From: Excoecaria cochinchinensis
Taxonomy: Eukaryota > Streptophyta > Magnoliopsida > Malpighiales > Euphorbiaceae
NCBI GenBank assembly: GCA_947683425.1
Contig: CANTUQ010000078.1
Span: 4,185,001-4,249,000 of the forward strand
Reading direction: 5' to 3'
Length of the DNA stretch: 64,000 nucleotides
Part shown: positions 47,312 to 58,464 of the stretch, piece after piece
How positions within the stretch are numbered: position 1 is the stretch's first letter
How the letters are laid out: each line of letters starts with the position of its first letter
The notes under the pieces: generated by a model
What the model saw: the letters and a program-made list of their open reading frames with translations, nothing else
The model's database searches: none
Told to the model about the DNA's origin: nothing
Translations under genes and position numbers: made by a program

Positions 47312-49788
47312 TGTGACGCGTGCCGGAACCAGCAAGGCCCTCATTGAACCCGCTTTTAGAATTCTAGAGATTGGTTCGCGTCTTTTATGATCTTGGGCAT
47401 CATGAGTCATTTTGGATGCCTCATTTCCAATAGAACATTGGAAAGGAGGATTTAGAGCCACAATGCCTTTAGGCACTTTTGAGGTATTTTGGAGTCGCCA
47501 CCCAGTTTACAAGAAACTAGAAAAGGTCTCTAACCTCTATTAGTCTAAACCAGAGATGGTGTCCGGAACTTCACTCTTATTAATGATTTAAGTTAATAAA
47601 TGAGTTTTTAAGAAATTAAAATTTCATCTCTCATCTCACGCGATTATGCATTAAATTAAAGCGCATTCATTCACATAGGAAAGTGATAAATAAAGCAGTA
47701 AATAAGTTATAAAAATAAAAATGGGACAGAACAATCCCCCAAATAATTATGTAAATAAATAAAATAAACACATAAAGGGAATTAAAATGCAAAATACATA
47801 AATCGGGTCATGAATTTTAGGAACATTGGTTCCTTTTTTATTTATTAGAAAAATTGGAGAACTATTTTTAGGATGTTGATTGAAAAAAAAAACCGGGATG
47901 AGTGATCCCATTTTATGAAAATTTAGTTCTCCATTTGAAAGTGTGGTTTTATTGGTTAAAATAGGACGTTGGTCCAATTTATTAATAAAAAATCTCGAAT
48001 TATTAATTATCTAAAAAAATGTGATTTTCTATAATGCGGATAATTAAAATATATTTTACATACCAAATAAATAAAAAAATAAGACAATATACAGAAAATA
48101 TAATGAAAATGCAAACCCCAAAATTTGGATGATCTTTAATCTCTCGGTCCGAGCACGCGTGTAACTCACAGAATCATACAAGCATTTAAGCCATAAAACA
48201 AATAAACGAAGTAAAATGTTAGTAAAGTAAATTAAATAATTGATATAATATAAATAAATTAATTAATTAACTAAAATTAGCTTAATAAAATAACTAATTA
48301 AAGTGATTAATAAATTAATCAAATAAAAATAAGAAAGATGTCAACAATACTAAGAGATTAATAAAATAATAATAATAATAACCTTTAAAACCTATTAATA
48401 TGAAATGTTAATAATAAATAGGCTAGATAAATAATAATAGTAAAGTAAAATAGAATAAAGAATGAAAATAGTAAAGTAAAAGAGGACAAGATAACATGAA
48501 GAATGAAAACTTAAAATCAATAAGTTAAAGAATAACGTTAAAAGCAAAATGACCATAAAGAAAAGAACTAAAGTGAATAAAATAGCAAATCATGTGAATG
48601 GCTAATGGCTAAAGGATAAAAGATGGCCCAAAGTTGATAAAATACAATGAAAAAGAAATGGAAAAGAGAAGGAAATGTAAATATGGGAAAAGGAAAGCCT
48701 CAGTGCACGACTCGTGAATGTTATTCACGAGTCGTGAAAAGCATTCACGACTCGTGAAAGTGAATGCCTTTCACGAGTCGTGAATGGTATTCACGACTCG
48801 TGAAAGCAAACGGGACGCGTCTGATCGGGAGAAGGGAAAATAAAGCACAATTCGACCGGCAAGGGTAAAATCCGATCGGACAACCACAATACAAGTAAGA
48901 ACAAAGATAAAAACCGATTCGATACCACAAATCAATCAAAACAGAATCACAACTAAAAACCAGAAAAACAAAGGTAAACAGAGGAGGTAGAATAGGCCAT
49001 CAGATATGACAAAATAAGATCGAAACATGCAAAATACTACAACTAACATGCTAATATATTCATAATAACCACAAACACACAATCGACGGGTTAATAAAAT
49101 CAAGCAATAATGTATACAATATATACAAAGCACAAAATCTACTGATGAACTCAAACGAGAAAAATAAAGCAAAGAAAAAATAAGAGAAAGAAATAAGAAG
49201 CCAAAATCCCAGTATTTACCCTCAGAATTTGACGTTCGATGTGCAAATGATGAAATGTTGGCTTCCTGGATTCAAGAACAAATTTTCAACGTTTTTTTTT
49301 TTTAAATCAAAATCCTTCTTGCTCTCAAAACCTTTTCTCTCTTTTCTCTTGTCTCTATCTCTTTTTCTTGTGTTTTTTTCGTTCTCTCCTTTTTCCATCA
49401 TCCTCTCTCCCCTCAGATCAGTTTTAACCCTTTCTTTTTAATCTCCCAGACCAGATTAGATGGTTTTCCCACCAAATCCCACATAAACCCATACTTTCAA
49501 AACCAACTCTCCATGAAAAACGGAAGAAAGAGGGAACGTACGAGGCAGAGAGGCATGTGAACTCCCTCACTCACGTGAGGCTGGGCCTCACGTAAGTGAT
49601 GTGAGGCCCCCCATCTCAAGTTAGTGAGATGGGTCTCACTACCCAAGCCCAAAAAAATTTTTTTTTTAAAGCGAAAAACATTTTTTTCGAGGAAACCATC
49701 ACCTCTATTTGCTTTTTGCACGCAAACAGGCATCATTTTCATCATTGGGTAACTTCGGTATGAGCTGCCTCAGGTCCCGGTGTCTACA
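47312..49788 (-). repeat. 5' LTR of the TR-GAG element
   Basis: 2,477 bp, plus-strand ends TGTGACG...TCTACA. It contains five CACGASTCGTG palindromes at 48706-48804, against three in the partner LTR. Confidence 0.93.
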
Positions 49789-50314
49789 CATTCCTACCAA
49801 AGTGAGAGAACATTTCAATATCTCGTCGACTTACGGATTGCCTTAGCTAACTAGGACCTACGTCATTTGCACAGAATTGTTGAGGTGCCTTGTTGTTTTC
49901 CATTTGTACTACTTCATTTGTAAATTGATAATCATAAGGATGCGTAGGTAGACTAACTCCTGCACCACCCTCTGCAACTACAATGACCAATTCCACCACG
50001 TTATAATCATCATATCTCCTTAAATTATCAAATATTGCATCTATGTCACCGTCTTCAACTAAATCCGCAGACGTCCAACATAATGATCCTCTGTTGAACG
50101 CTGGTCTATTGTATATAATTATAAAAACTACGTCGTTGATACCTAAGCCCAATTTAACGTGGATTTTATGAATCAATTTAAGAAGAGTTGGCTTATTTTT
50201 ATGTCTCAATCTCCTTGTAATGGCATTCGGACCAGATATATCATATTGAAAACCTGTTGCTTCATAATTTATTTTCCCTCCGATGTGCAAATAAAATTTG
50301 GTATATGTTGACAT
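49789..50314 (-). pseudogene. MULE copy A transposase, N-terminal part
   Basis: Minus strand from ATG 50314: MSTYTKFYLHIGGKINYEAT, then a PB1/ubiquitin-like MULE N-terminal region (LLKLIHKIHVKLGLGINDVV, CWTSADLVEDGDIDAIFDN). It stops at 49847 after the CANDVGPS motif. Past that stop the minus strand still reads the PRQSVSR type repeat before the TR-GAG insertion at 49788. The gene resumes at 31879. Copy B has the same region at 55079-55405. Confidence 0.8.
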
Positions 50315-50589
50315 CTTCCAACTACCTATAAGTCAAAATAATTTTTTCATAATTTTCCTAAGCCATTTGCTCACAATTATATGTTTCATCCAAAAAATAA
50401 TTTTTAACTATTATATTTAATAAAACGCTAATATTATTATTAAAAAATATGCTTAATTTATAAAATATTGTTTCACTTTACTATCACACATGCATAAATT
50501 ACATAATATTATTACACAATATTTTTGCATAATATATTTTTTGCTAAGTTCTAATAAATATAATATTTAGGCCATTTATTATAATTGTA

Positions 50590-50973
50590 CTACCGACAAT
50601 AAATTTTTTGATCTACTGGCATAATATCTCTAATTTTTAATAAATTTTCTTCACTAACTTTAATTATATATTTCAAAAATATTATAACTAATTCCTCATA
50701 TTTTTTTACATGCTTCCTATTCCAAATTTCTATTATAGAATTCAAATAAATAATTGGTAATATCATGTAAAAAGCATCCACCATTTTTGCTTCTGTCATC
50801 CAATATCCCCTCGTTATAATAACTTGTAACTTTTTATTTATTGTAATAATATGGTCGGACATTGTTATGCCATTTTCGATTCTACAGTTGTATAGATCTT
50901 CCCATTTTTGGGGCACGATTTTTCTTGCAATATCACTCATCATGACTCTTGGAACTAAGTATTTGTACACCAT
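50590..50973 (-). CDS. ORF upstream of MULE A transposase, copia-gag-like
   Basis: 127 open codons: VPQKWEDLYNCRIENGITMS, KKLQVIITRGYWMTEAKMVD and YEELVIIFLKYIIKVSEENL. Spacing and composition recall the copia gag region (UBN2 type), but no decisive motif is present. A decayed homologue sits at 54246-54570 on the plus strand in the same position relative to MULE B, so it belongs to the ancestral element. An exon-like piece further upstream on the minus strand ends in CAG|GTATTG near 51217. Function unknown. Confidence 0.5.
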   Translation of the reverse strand: MVYKYLVPRVMMSDIARKIVPQKWEDLYNCRIENGITMSDHIITINKKLQVIITRGYWMTEAKMVDAFYMILPIIYLNSIIEIWNRKHVKKYEELVIIFLKYIIKVSEENLLKIRDIMPVDQKIYCR

Positions 50974-52600
50974 ATACCATATATAAATAAAAAAATAAAT
51001 GTTATTTTAAAATTCAATTCGTACATTTTTTTCCTATTTATATTATCAAAATAAATTTAACCAATATTATTTTTAAAATTTAATATACATATTAAATTTA
51101 ATAACACTTTAAAAAATATATATACTTTAAAAAATAATTTCTCATTTAAACTTTAGTAATAAAATAATATATGACAATAAATAAAAATATTAAAATTGAT
51201 ACAATACCTGACTTCAACAGCTAGTTTAAACCCATTTTTATTAACTCGCTGATTTGCAACTTACTTCTTTAAATAAATAAATATCATTATAGCACAAATA
51301 ATAATTACATACATTACATTATAAATAATTATTTATAAATTTTACTGATTTCAAATAATAACACTACAAAAAAAATAAAATTGATATGGCTACAAATTTT
51401 ACGATTGAATAAAATTTTTTGGAGAATAAACAACAATCGAATATTAAGTTTATATAGGCATATGGAATTTTAATTTTCAACTGGTGCATCATGAGAATAT
51501 TGAAAAAGAAGTCTAACAGCCCTGAAAATGCAACCGGTGGCTGCTGCGGCAGACCGGTTGCAGGTTTGACACTGCAGCCACCTGTTGCGTTTTCACTTCG
51601 AAAATTTTTAGCTGGTTAGCGAATTCCATTTCTGATACCACACACAAAAACTGCATTTTTGTAAAAAATCTCATTCCTCTAAATAATTTTTGAGAAGCAC
51701 TATTTTTATATTTTTTTAAAAAAATATTATTTAAAAAAAATTCCATTGAATTTTAATAACAATATAAATTTGTTCAGGTAAATGTCAAACAAAAATTAAA
51801 TCAATTAACTTATTTCATAAATTCAAAGCAAAGCGAACACGCATGATATCAGGATGGCAAATAGTAGAGCTGCATATTTGTCTTCTCTAGGTATAATGTC
51901 GTGAATGCAAATAGTAAATCTGCAGTAATTTTTTTTAGGTAACATTAAATATTAAATACAAAAAAAATACAAAATATCTTATAATATCTTGAAATTTAAA
52001 CCCCATAGAGCTTCCCCTTTCCCGTAAAAAATTAAGGGTGTATATTGGACTGATTTATTCCGAAAAATATTTAAAATTTTAATTCAAACCGATTATAAAT
52101 AACATTAATGAAAAATCAGATTTCGCACACTTCTATCAAAAATTATAAATTCTCACTAATACAAATACACATACATATAATGTAATTAATTTGATTTGAT
52201 CAGTAATATTGATTTATTATTTTTTTTGCTATTTATCAATATTTTATTTTGGTATAGTAAATCATAATTTTTTATATGATAATCTTAATTGTTGTTATCC
52301 AATATTTTTCACCAATTATATTAACATTTCCATCACTTTTTTAAATAAAAATTATTTTTTTATTGTTTAAATAAAAAATTATTGAAGACGAACACTGATC
52401 AAAAATTTATTTTCGCCAATGAATATTTTCCTCAATGCGACTAATTGGAGAATTGAGCTGAGAAATAAATAAATGTCAACAACTATTTAGTAATTGTCTA
52501 TTCTACTAAATATTTAATCTATTTATCTATCTCAAAGATTTCGCCGGATTATGGACCCCACCATGTTCCCCAAGCAAAAAAAGATAGCTGACCGGATGAC
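50974..52600. other. Spacer right of MULE A
   Basis: AT-rich. It includes a GC-rich inverted motif at 51520-51585 (GCAACCGGTGGCTGC and GCAGCCACCTGTTGC) and a lone CACTACAAAAAAAA at 51362. The MULE A terminal repeat should be in this stretch, but I could not define it. Confidence 0.5.
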
Positions 52601-52607
52601 CTGCAGG

Positions 52608-52614
52608 TATAAAA
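52608..52614 (+). promoter_or_regulatory. TATA box of the small gene
   Basis: TATAAAA 113 bp before the ATG at 52727, with a C/T-rich then GAGAGA-rich leader between, as in plant promoters. Confidence 0.65.
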
Positions 52615-52726
52615 CACTAACCTTAGCGCCTACCCCTTCTGTCCTCTACTTTTCTCCTTCTATCAATACTGTAAAACAGTTTTTACTTCTCCATAGACGT
52701 AGAGAAAGAGAGAGAGAGAAACACAA

Positions 52727-53396
52727 ATGGAAGTGCTAATACAAGCGCATGAGGATCTACAAACTCTGGAAACTCAGCATCCAAATCGTTTTGAATACTT
52801 AAAGCTTGAGCTCAAATCATTTATCTTTCTTCTTCAAACCCAACAATCATTTCCACCTCAATCGCCTTTCTCTTCCCACCTAGTTTCAACTCAAGGTCAG
52901 CCCATATTATCTTACTCTATTCATTATATTTTTTTTTTTTAAAAATACAAAACAAAAGGCTTTAAATTTGTGGGATTTAATAGTGTAGCATAGGTCGTGG
53001 ACTACAGTGACAAGTTTTATTCTCAATGTTATATTTAAAGTTACAGAAATGGCAAGTTTTATAAATCATACCCATCGGCACTAATGCAAAATTGGTCGCA
53101 AATATTAGTTTAGTTCATAAATTTATGTAGTCCATGAACAAGAATTTTCCTCTCTTACACATTACTAATAGTTTTTTTTTTTTTTAATCTTTGTGAAAAT
53201 AGGATCAAGTAGTGAGAAGAGAAAGAAGTATAGTTGTTGTGGGACGGAGGGGAAAGAAAAAAGAGAATCAAAGAGGAAAAAAATCCCGAACGTTGAAGAA
53301 GATGGGTTGAAGATGAAGAAGGATAGAGTTGAGGTCGTTCTGGAGAGGGCTCAGTCTTGTCTAAGGAAAATCCAAGTATTAAAGGCTACCTTATGA
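52727..53396 (+). CDS. Small two-exon host gene of unknown function
   Basis: Exon 1 is 52727-52895 and exon 2 is 53203-53396. The intron starts GTCAGC at 52896, ends GAAAATAG at 53202 and has a T-rich tract. Joining them keeps the frame (phase 1) and gives 120 residues. The N-terminal part is amphipathic with MEVLIQAHEDLQTLETQHPN and EYLKLELKSFI; the middle is S/P/Q-rich; the exon 2 part is very basic (KRESKRKKIP) and ends in a helix VLERAQSCLRKIQVLKATL. There is no signal peptide or membrane segment; nuclear location is possible from the basic cluster. I do not recognise the family. It has no transposon features and lies between two MULE copies. Confidence 0.65.
52896..53202 (+). other. Intron of the small host gene
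   Basis: 307 nt, GT...AG, AT-rich, with a run of T's (53172-53185) before the 3' splice site. Confidence 0.65.
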
Positions 53397-54199
53397 TTTG
53401 TACGAAAATAGAGTTGCAGTGTCTCTTTCTAGCGTGCATGCTTGGTCGATGGTACACGCTAATTTTGGGACTTCGATAAAAAACGATTTAACCTTCACCA
53501 TTATATTTGAGAAGGCAACCGGAAGCTAATGGGTATTGCTTATGCGTATGATTTCTTTTTGACATCAAGGATAAACTGTCATGTCATGGCAGCAGTAAAA
53601 AGCTGAGTAATAATTTAAAACTTTAAAAAACATATACCAGAATATGTGGGCGCAATTTCTTAATTAATAATTTTTATAAAAGCGAGGTGTTTTGAAAAAT
53701 AATTTTGGATTTGGAACAAATTTAAATCTGCAACAGCATATTGTAATTTCAGAGTGTGGAATTTATGAGTCTGAAAAGAAAATTTACACTAAATAGCAAT
53801 ATAGCTATGTAGTTTCGTCAGAAATTGCAATCATCGTTGTGGTTTCTTGTATCTAAAATTATAACACATGGTTGCGATTGTAGATATGGCACGTGTATTG
53901 ACACTGCAATAGTTTCCATAACGAACGTGTTGAAAAAAAATGCTAAACTGCTATATAATTCAATAGAGTTGATTGAGGAAATTCGTCACCAAGAGCAAAT
54001 ACGCTTAGATAACTAATGAAAAATATAAATAAATACGTTTTATTATTATAATATATGAATATTATTAATTTTTATATATTTTATATTTTATTATTTGTTT
54101 TTTGTGTAATATTAAAATTTTAATTATTATCAATGTTATTAGGATCGAACCGGTCTAAAAATATTATTTTGATATATCATTAATATATCATTTATTTTT
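53397..54199 (+). other. Spacer between the small gene and MULE B
   Basis: 3' flank of the small gene, then AT-rich DNA. A 63-codon frame at 53825-54016 is not recognised; it may belong to the MULE B 5' region. Confidence 0.45.
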
Positions 54200-54245
54200 A
54201 TTAATTTTATATGATATATAGTAAATATATACTTAGTTTTAAGAC

Positions 54246-54570
54246 TATGATGAGTGATATTGTAAGGTAAACCGTCACCCAATTAAAAATAGCAAAATAA
54301 TATTCGATCATATTATTACAGTTAATAAAAAATTACAAGAAATTATAATGAGAGGATATAAAATGACGAAACCGAAGATAGTAGAAGCTCTTTGCATGAT
54401 AATATCAATATTTTATTTGAAGTAAAATGAAAATTTGAAATAGTGAGCATGTAATTAAATATGAGCAATTAGGTCTAATATTTATGAAAAATATTATACA
54501 AGTTAGTGAATTTTTTTAAAAAAAAACATTAGAGATACAATGCCAGTCGAATAAGAAATTTATTATAAGT
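54246..54570 (+). pseudogene. Decayed copy of the copia-gag-like ORF
   Basis: Aligns by eye with the minus-strand ORF at 50590-50973: both contain ATGATGAGTGATATTG, then GATCATATTATTACA-like and CAATGCCAGT-like blocks. Several stops and gaps. Confidence 0.65.
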
Positions 54571-55078
54571 GGTACAATTATAATAAAAGATCTTAACATT
54601 ATATTCATTAGAAAAAGAAAATTGTTGGCATGTATTAATAAAAATGTAATTATATTATGTACCAATGTTGTGTAATAATATTATATAATTTAAGTATGGG
54701 TAAAAATATTGTATAATAATATTAGTGTATTCAATATACTCTTTCATATAATTAGTAAAAATAATGATTATCTCAATATTGGCTATTTGTATAATAAGTG
54801 ATAATTTCGTGGGATGAATGAGATATCAACAATATTTAAATGTAGTAAAAAATTGATATTTAGTTATTATTAATTGATTAAATATTTATAATTTTGAAAA
54901 TTTTATTATTATTGTTGTTTTATAATACGTAATGAAATTAATTATTATTTACATATCAATATTTGGGTTGTTTTATTTTATAGATAAAACATCTAATTGT
55001 GAAAAATAATAATAAAATAAATGTTAATCACATATATTAACTTATAGGCAATTTGAAGATTTAAGCATATACCGACTT

Positions 55079-56430
55079 TTATTTGCACATGGAAAGATAA
55101 ATAAGTTATAGAGTGGTAAGTTTTCAATATGATATATTCGGTCCAAATATCATAACAAAGTGACTGAGAATAAAATAAGCCAATTCTTTCTGAATTGGTC
55201 CATAAAATTCAGATTAAATTAGATTTAGGAATCAATAACGTGGTTTTTAGAATTATACATAAGAGTCTGACGTACAACCGAGGATCATTATATTGGACGT
55301 CGGTGAATTTGATAGATGATGACAACATTGAGATGATATATGAAAATTTAAGGATATATAATGATTATACCTTGGTGGAATTAATTGTTACAGTTGTTGA
55401 GAGCTAATCTACCTACGTATGCATCTGACAATTAAAACACAAATGATGAATTTCACATGGAAAACATCGAGGGAAGTCAATGATTATATGTAAATGATGT
55501 TGGTACTAGTTAGCCCAGGCAATCCGTAAGTCGACATGATATTGAAATGTTATCTCAATCAAATTTTCGAGGAGAAGAATATACACATGCAGTACAAAAT
55601 GTGAATCAAAATCGACAATGACGATCAGTTAGCAATCAAGGAGATGCTGGTCCCAGTCAGCTTAGGCAATCTATTAGTCGACGGGATGGTGACTTGCTTG
55701 GAATAGAGGCAAGTGACAACTCAGAACATGATCATCTAAGTCGATCAGTTAGCCAAATGCCTGCTGTTTGTGCGATTCAACCTAGGCGGTCATTCAGTTG
55801 AAGGCTTGATAATTTTCTCAATAAATCCATATTTGGCATCAGATCAGGTAGTCGTTCAAATGACATGAATTTTGATGAGGGATTGAGTGCAGAGGGAAGT
55901 CAAAGTACAGAACACAGCCATCAATGCCGTTCTATTTTGCATATTCTAGATGTTAGTTAACGACAATCTATTTTCATGACGCTAGATGTGAGTCGACGAC
56001 GATCTGTTTCTCAGATGGCAGTTGCTACTTCTAATTAGGCAACTGAGTCTATTTGTCGACGAAATGGTGATTTATTAGGCAATTCCATAACCAGTAATAC
56101 TCCAAGTACTCATGCAAATGATGTATCATTTTTTATTCCAACTAGTCCAAACTATGGAAATGAATCATCATTTGATTTGGGAGGCATGAACGATTATGAA
56201 GATATGGGAGTGAACAATAATTGTCTCTCACCTAATGATGATGCTGATGTTGAGACTATGAACATGAGTGCAAAAAGTGGTAACTCTGAAATTGGTGATG
56301 GTGATGCGTGTTATGATATGCAATATGTCAATCCATTAGCATCACTGTATCCATGTGAAGAGACAGGCGAGGCGAACTTCAACTTTCCTTCCGAACACTA
56401 TACAGAAATCAACTTCGATACATCATAAAT
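55079..56430 (+). pseudogene. MULE copy B transposase, N-terminal part
   Basis: 55195-55407 reads VHKIQIKLDLGINNVVFRII and WTSVNLIDDDNIEMIYENLR, the counterpart of copy A 50314-49847. From about 55490 to 56060 come repeated RQSVSRRD-type units separated by stops. 56177-56428 is the acidic Asn/Asp-rich stretch ending HYTEINFDTS, matching copy A 31322-31002. A frameshift at about 56420 leads into the next domain. Confidence 0.8.
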
Positions 56431-57086
56431 TATTCTTTCACTTTGAGACATGGGATGGTATATCTGAGTTATCATCGGGTTTATTATTCAACAATAAGGA
56501 TGAAGTTAAATCTTGTGTGAAAAAGGTTTTAATCATGAGAAATATTTACTTCAGAGTTATTGAATCCAAGCCAAAATACTAGGTCTTGAGATGCACAAAA
56601 GCTAAAAATGGCTGCAAATAGAGGTTAAGAGCAACATCAAAAGAGCTTAGTTCTTTATGGACAATCACAAGGTATGATATACCACACTTATGCATTTCTA
56701 GTAATCTTTCAAAGGATCACATATAATTGGACTTGTAAATTATTCACAATTGCATAATGGGATGGTTAGTAAAAATCCAACATTACCTATTGATGTTATT
56801 ATTGCTGCAATTAAAAAGTAATTTAAATTTAACGTATCATACAAAAAAGCTTGGTTCGCTAAAATGAAGGCATTAGAGATTATATTTGGAAATTACATTA
56901 AGTCTTTTGAGAGGTTACCAGATTTTTTTATATGCTTTGCAAGCTTACAATCCTGGAACTGTTTATGAGTATACATTACAAGAAATCGACCTTCCAATTG
57001 TGAAGCAATTTTAAAGGATTTTTTGGAGTTATAAACTCACCATTAATGGGTTTGCTCACTGTAAGCTGATTTTGTTGATTGATCGG
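56431..57086 (+). pseudogene. MULE copy B transposase, DNA-binding and start of core
   Basis: GISELSSGLLFNNKDEVKSC and the following CRWRLRA-like region correspond to the MuDR DNA-binding type domain. Later sequence matches copy A down to the core motif before DGTF, where the insertion at 57087 splits it. Stops and frameshifts are frequent. Confidence 0.78.
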
Positions 57087-58464
57087 TGTTTAATAAGTGT
57101 ATTGAATTGGCTAGTAATATAGGGGTATAAAATATAAACCCACAGATTACCGTACCTAAGGGATTGTGAAAGCTGGATTTTGACTGTAAAATTGTGCTAA
57201 AGAATTTTCATGTTTGATTATGATTTTTTAGTTATCTATAAATTAACATATCGAATTTAAAATAATTAAATTAATAATTAACAGTAAAACGCAATTAAAA
57301 GAATAAAAGTAAAGGAAACACACATATATTAATTATTAATTAATAAACGAATTTGCTAAGGAATCTAATTCTTTCCATATCCCTTTTGTATTAGACTCTA
57401 ATTAATTTAATAAATTCAAATTGTGAATGACCTATCTAACCTAAGTTCCCTTTTCGGAGTCACTATTTTAATTTACAAACTTCTCATTCCGGAGTCAGCC
57501 TATCGATTAGCATAAGTATAGGCCACTAAATCCTAGGTATCAAATAAATTTCTATTCCGGAGATATTTACCTGAAACCTATCTATTTTTCAACTAATTAT
57601 TTGAATAAGCAATAAAAAAAAGTAGAAGAAAAATAATTCAAAATACTCATTGAAGACACAAAAATCTGCAATCGTCAGCTCTTGAATATTTTTTTCAAAG
57701 TATAAATTCAAAAGAAACTAAATTTAACTACACTGAATCTCTTATCACTTCCCTCCTAAAAAAAATTTTAAACTTAAAAACCTGAATTCTATTAAATTAC
57801 AGAGAAAAACTACTAAAAAATAAGTACAATTTTGCTAAAGAAAAAAGTTTTATTTTTCCAAATATAAAACTCTTTCTTTTTATCCCAGTCAGTCTCTTGT
57901 TCCGTGTAGACATTGGATTCTTGCAAAACTTCACACGTGATGGGTACTGAAGCCTTTCCCATTGTGTCCCCCTTTACTGGATAAAAACTTCTAATTTTGG
58001 AGTAGCACACGGTGGGGAAGACTTTGTTGACCACCATGTGCTATAATTCTGGACAACAAAAGTTTGCAGCTTAAAAATAATACACGATAGAGAAGAATTC
58101 CTTCCCCATCATATACTTGCACTCCGAACAGAATTTTGATTCTTCATTGCCATACGGTGGGGAAGAAATCCTTGACTACCATGTGCTATTCCTTCTTGCC
58201 AATTTAACTCCTCGTACAATATCTTCTGCAATGACAAAGTGAAAACAACATCAGGACAATAAACTTATGAGTGCAAAAGTAAAAAATAAACTACATTAAA
58301 ACCAAAATTTCACCAATTAAGTATTAAAAAATCAGGAGTTAACCAATTAAGCAAAGATTTAACCAAATTAACTAATTTTAGCAAAAATAAACAAAAATAA
58401 TTAAATTAAAGACTCAAAATACAAAATAAACACATTAAAATATAGCACTAAATTGAACTTATCA
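57087..58464 (-). mobile_element. Solo LTR (Athila-like) inside MULE B
   Basis: TG...CA ends (minus strand TGATAAGTTCAATTTAGTGC ... TTATTAAACA), 1,378 bp, splitting the transposase core. The left flank ends ATCGG and the right flank, three bases beyond the end, reads ATCGA, so the duplication is imperfect and the ends are uncertain by a few bases. The TGATAAG start is Athila-like. It carries four palindromic modules at 57931-58187. No internal region is present. Confidence 0.62.
57931..58187. repeat. Four palindromic modules in the second solo LTR
   Basis: Modules at 57931-57969, 58004-58043, 58081-58117 and 58150-58187. The clearest (58004) pairs AGCACACGGTGG with CCACCATGTGCT. This is the same layout as the modules at 24731-24838. 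Confidence 0.75.

Larger units (their letters stand above)
31880..49788 (-). mobile_element. Non-autonomous Tat/Ogre-like (TR-GAG type) LTR retrotransposon
   Basis: It is bounded by related LTRs and runs on the minus strand: 5' LTR 49788-47312, 3' LTR 42323-31880 (the latter holds a nested Athila element). Target sites are CATCC (31875-31879) and CATTC (49789-49793), one mismatch. The minus-strand LTR starts TGTAGACACC and ends CGTCACA. A primer site (47310-47293) and polypurine tract (42341-42324) are present. The internal 5 kb carries only a broken gag-like ORF and a tandem repeat near the 3' LTR, no protease, RT, RNase H or integrase. Elements of this type are known as TR-GAG. Its pieces sit inside the MULE A transposase gene. 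Confidence 0.88.

Noticed and set aside
51361..51376. CACTACAAAAAAAA as a CACTA transposon end
   Set aside because: No partner end, subterminal repeats or 3-bp duplication found nearby.
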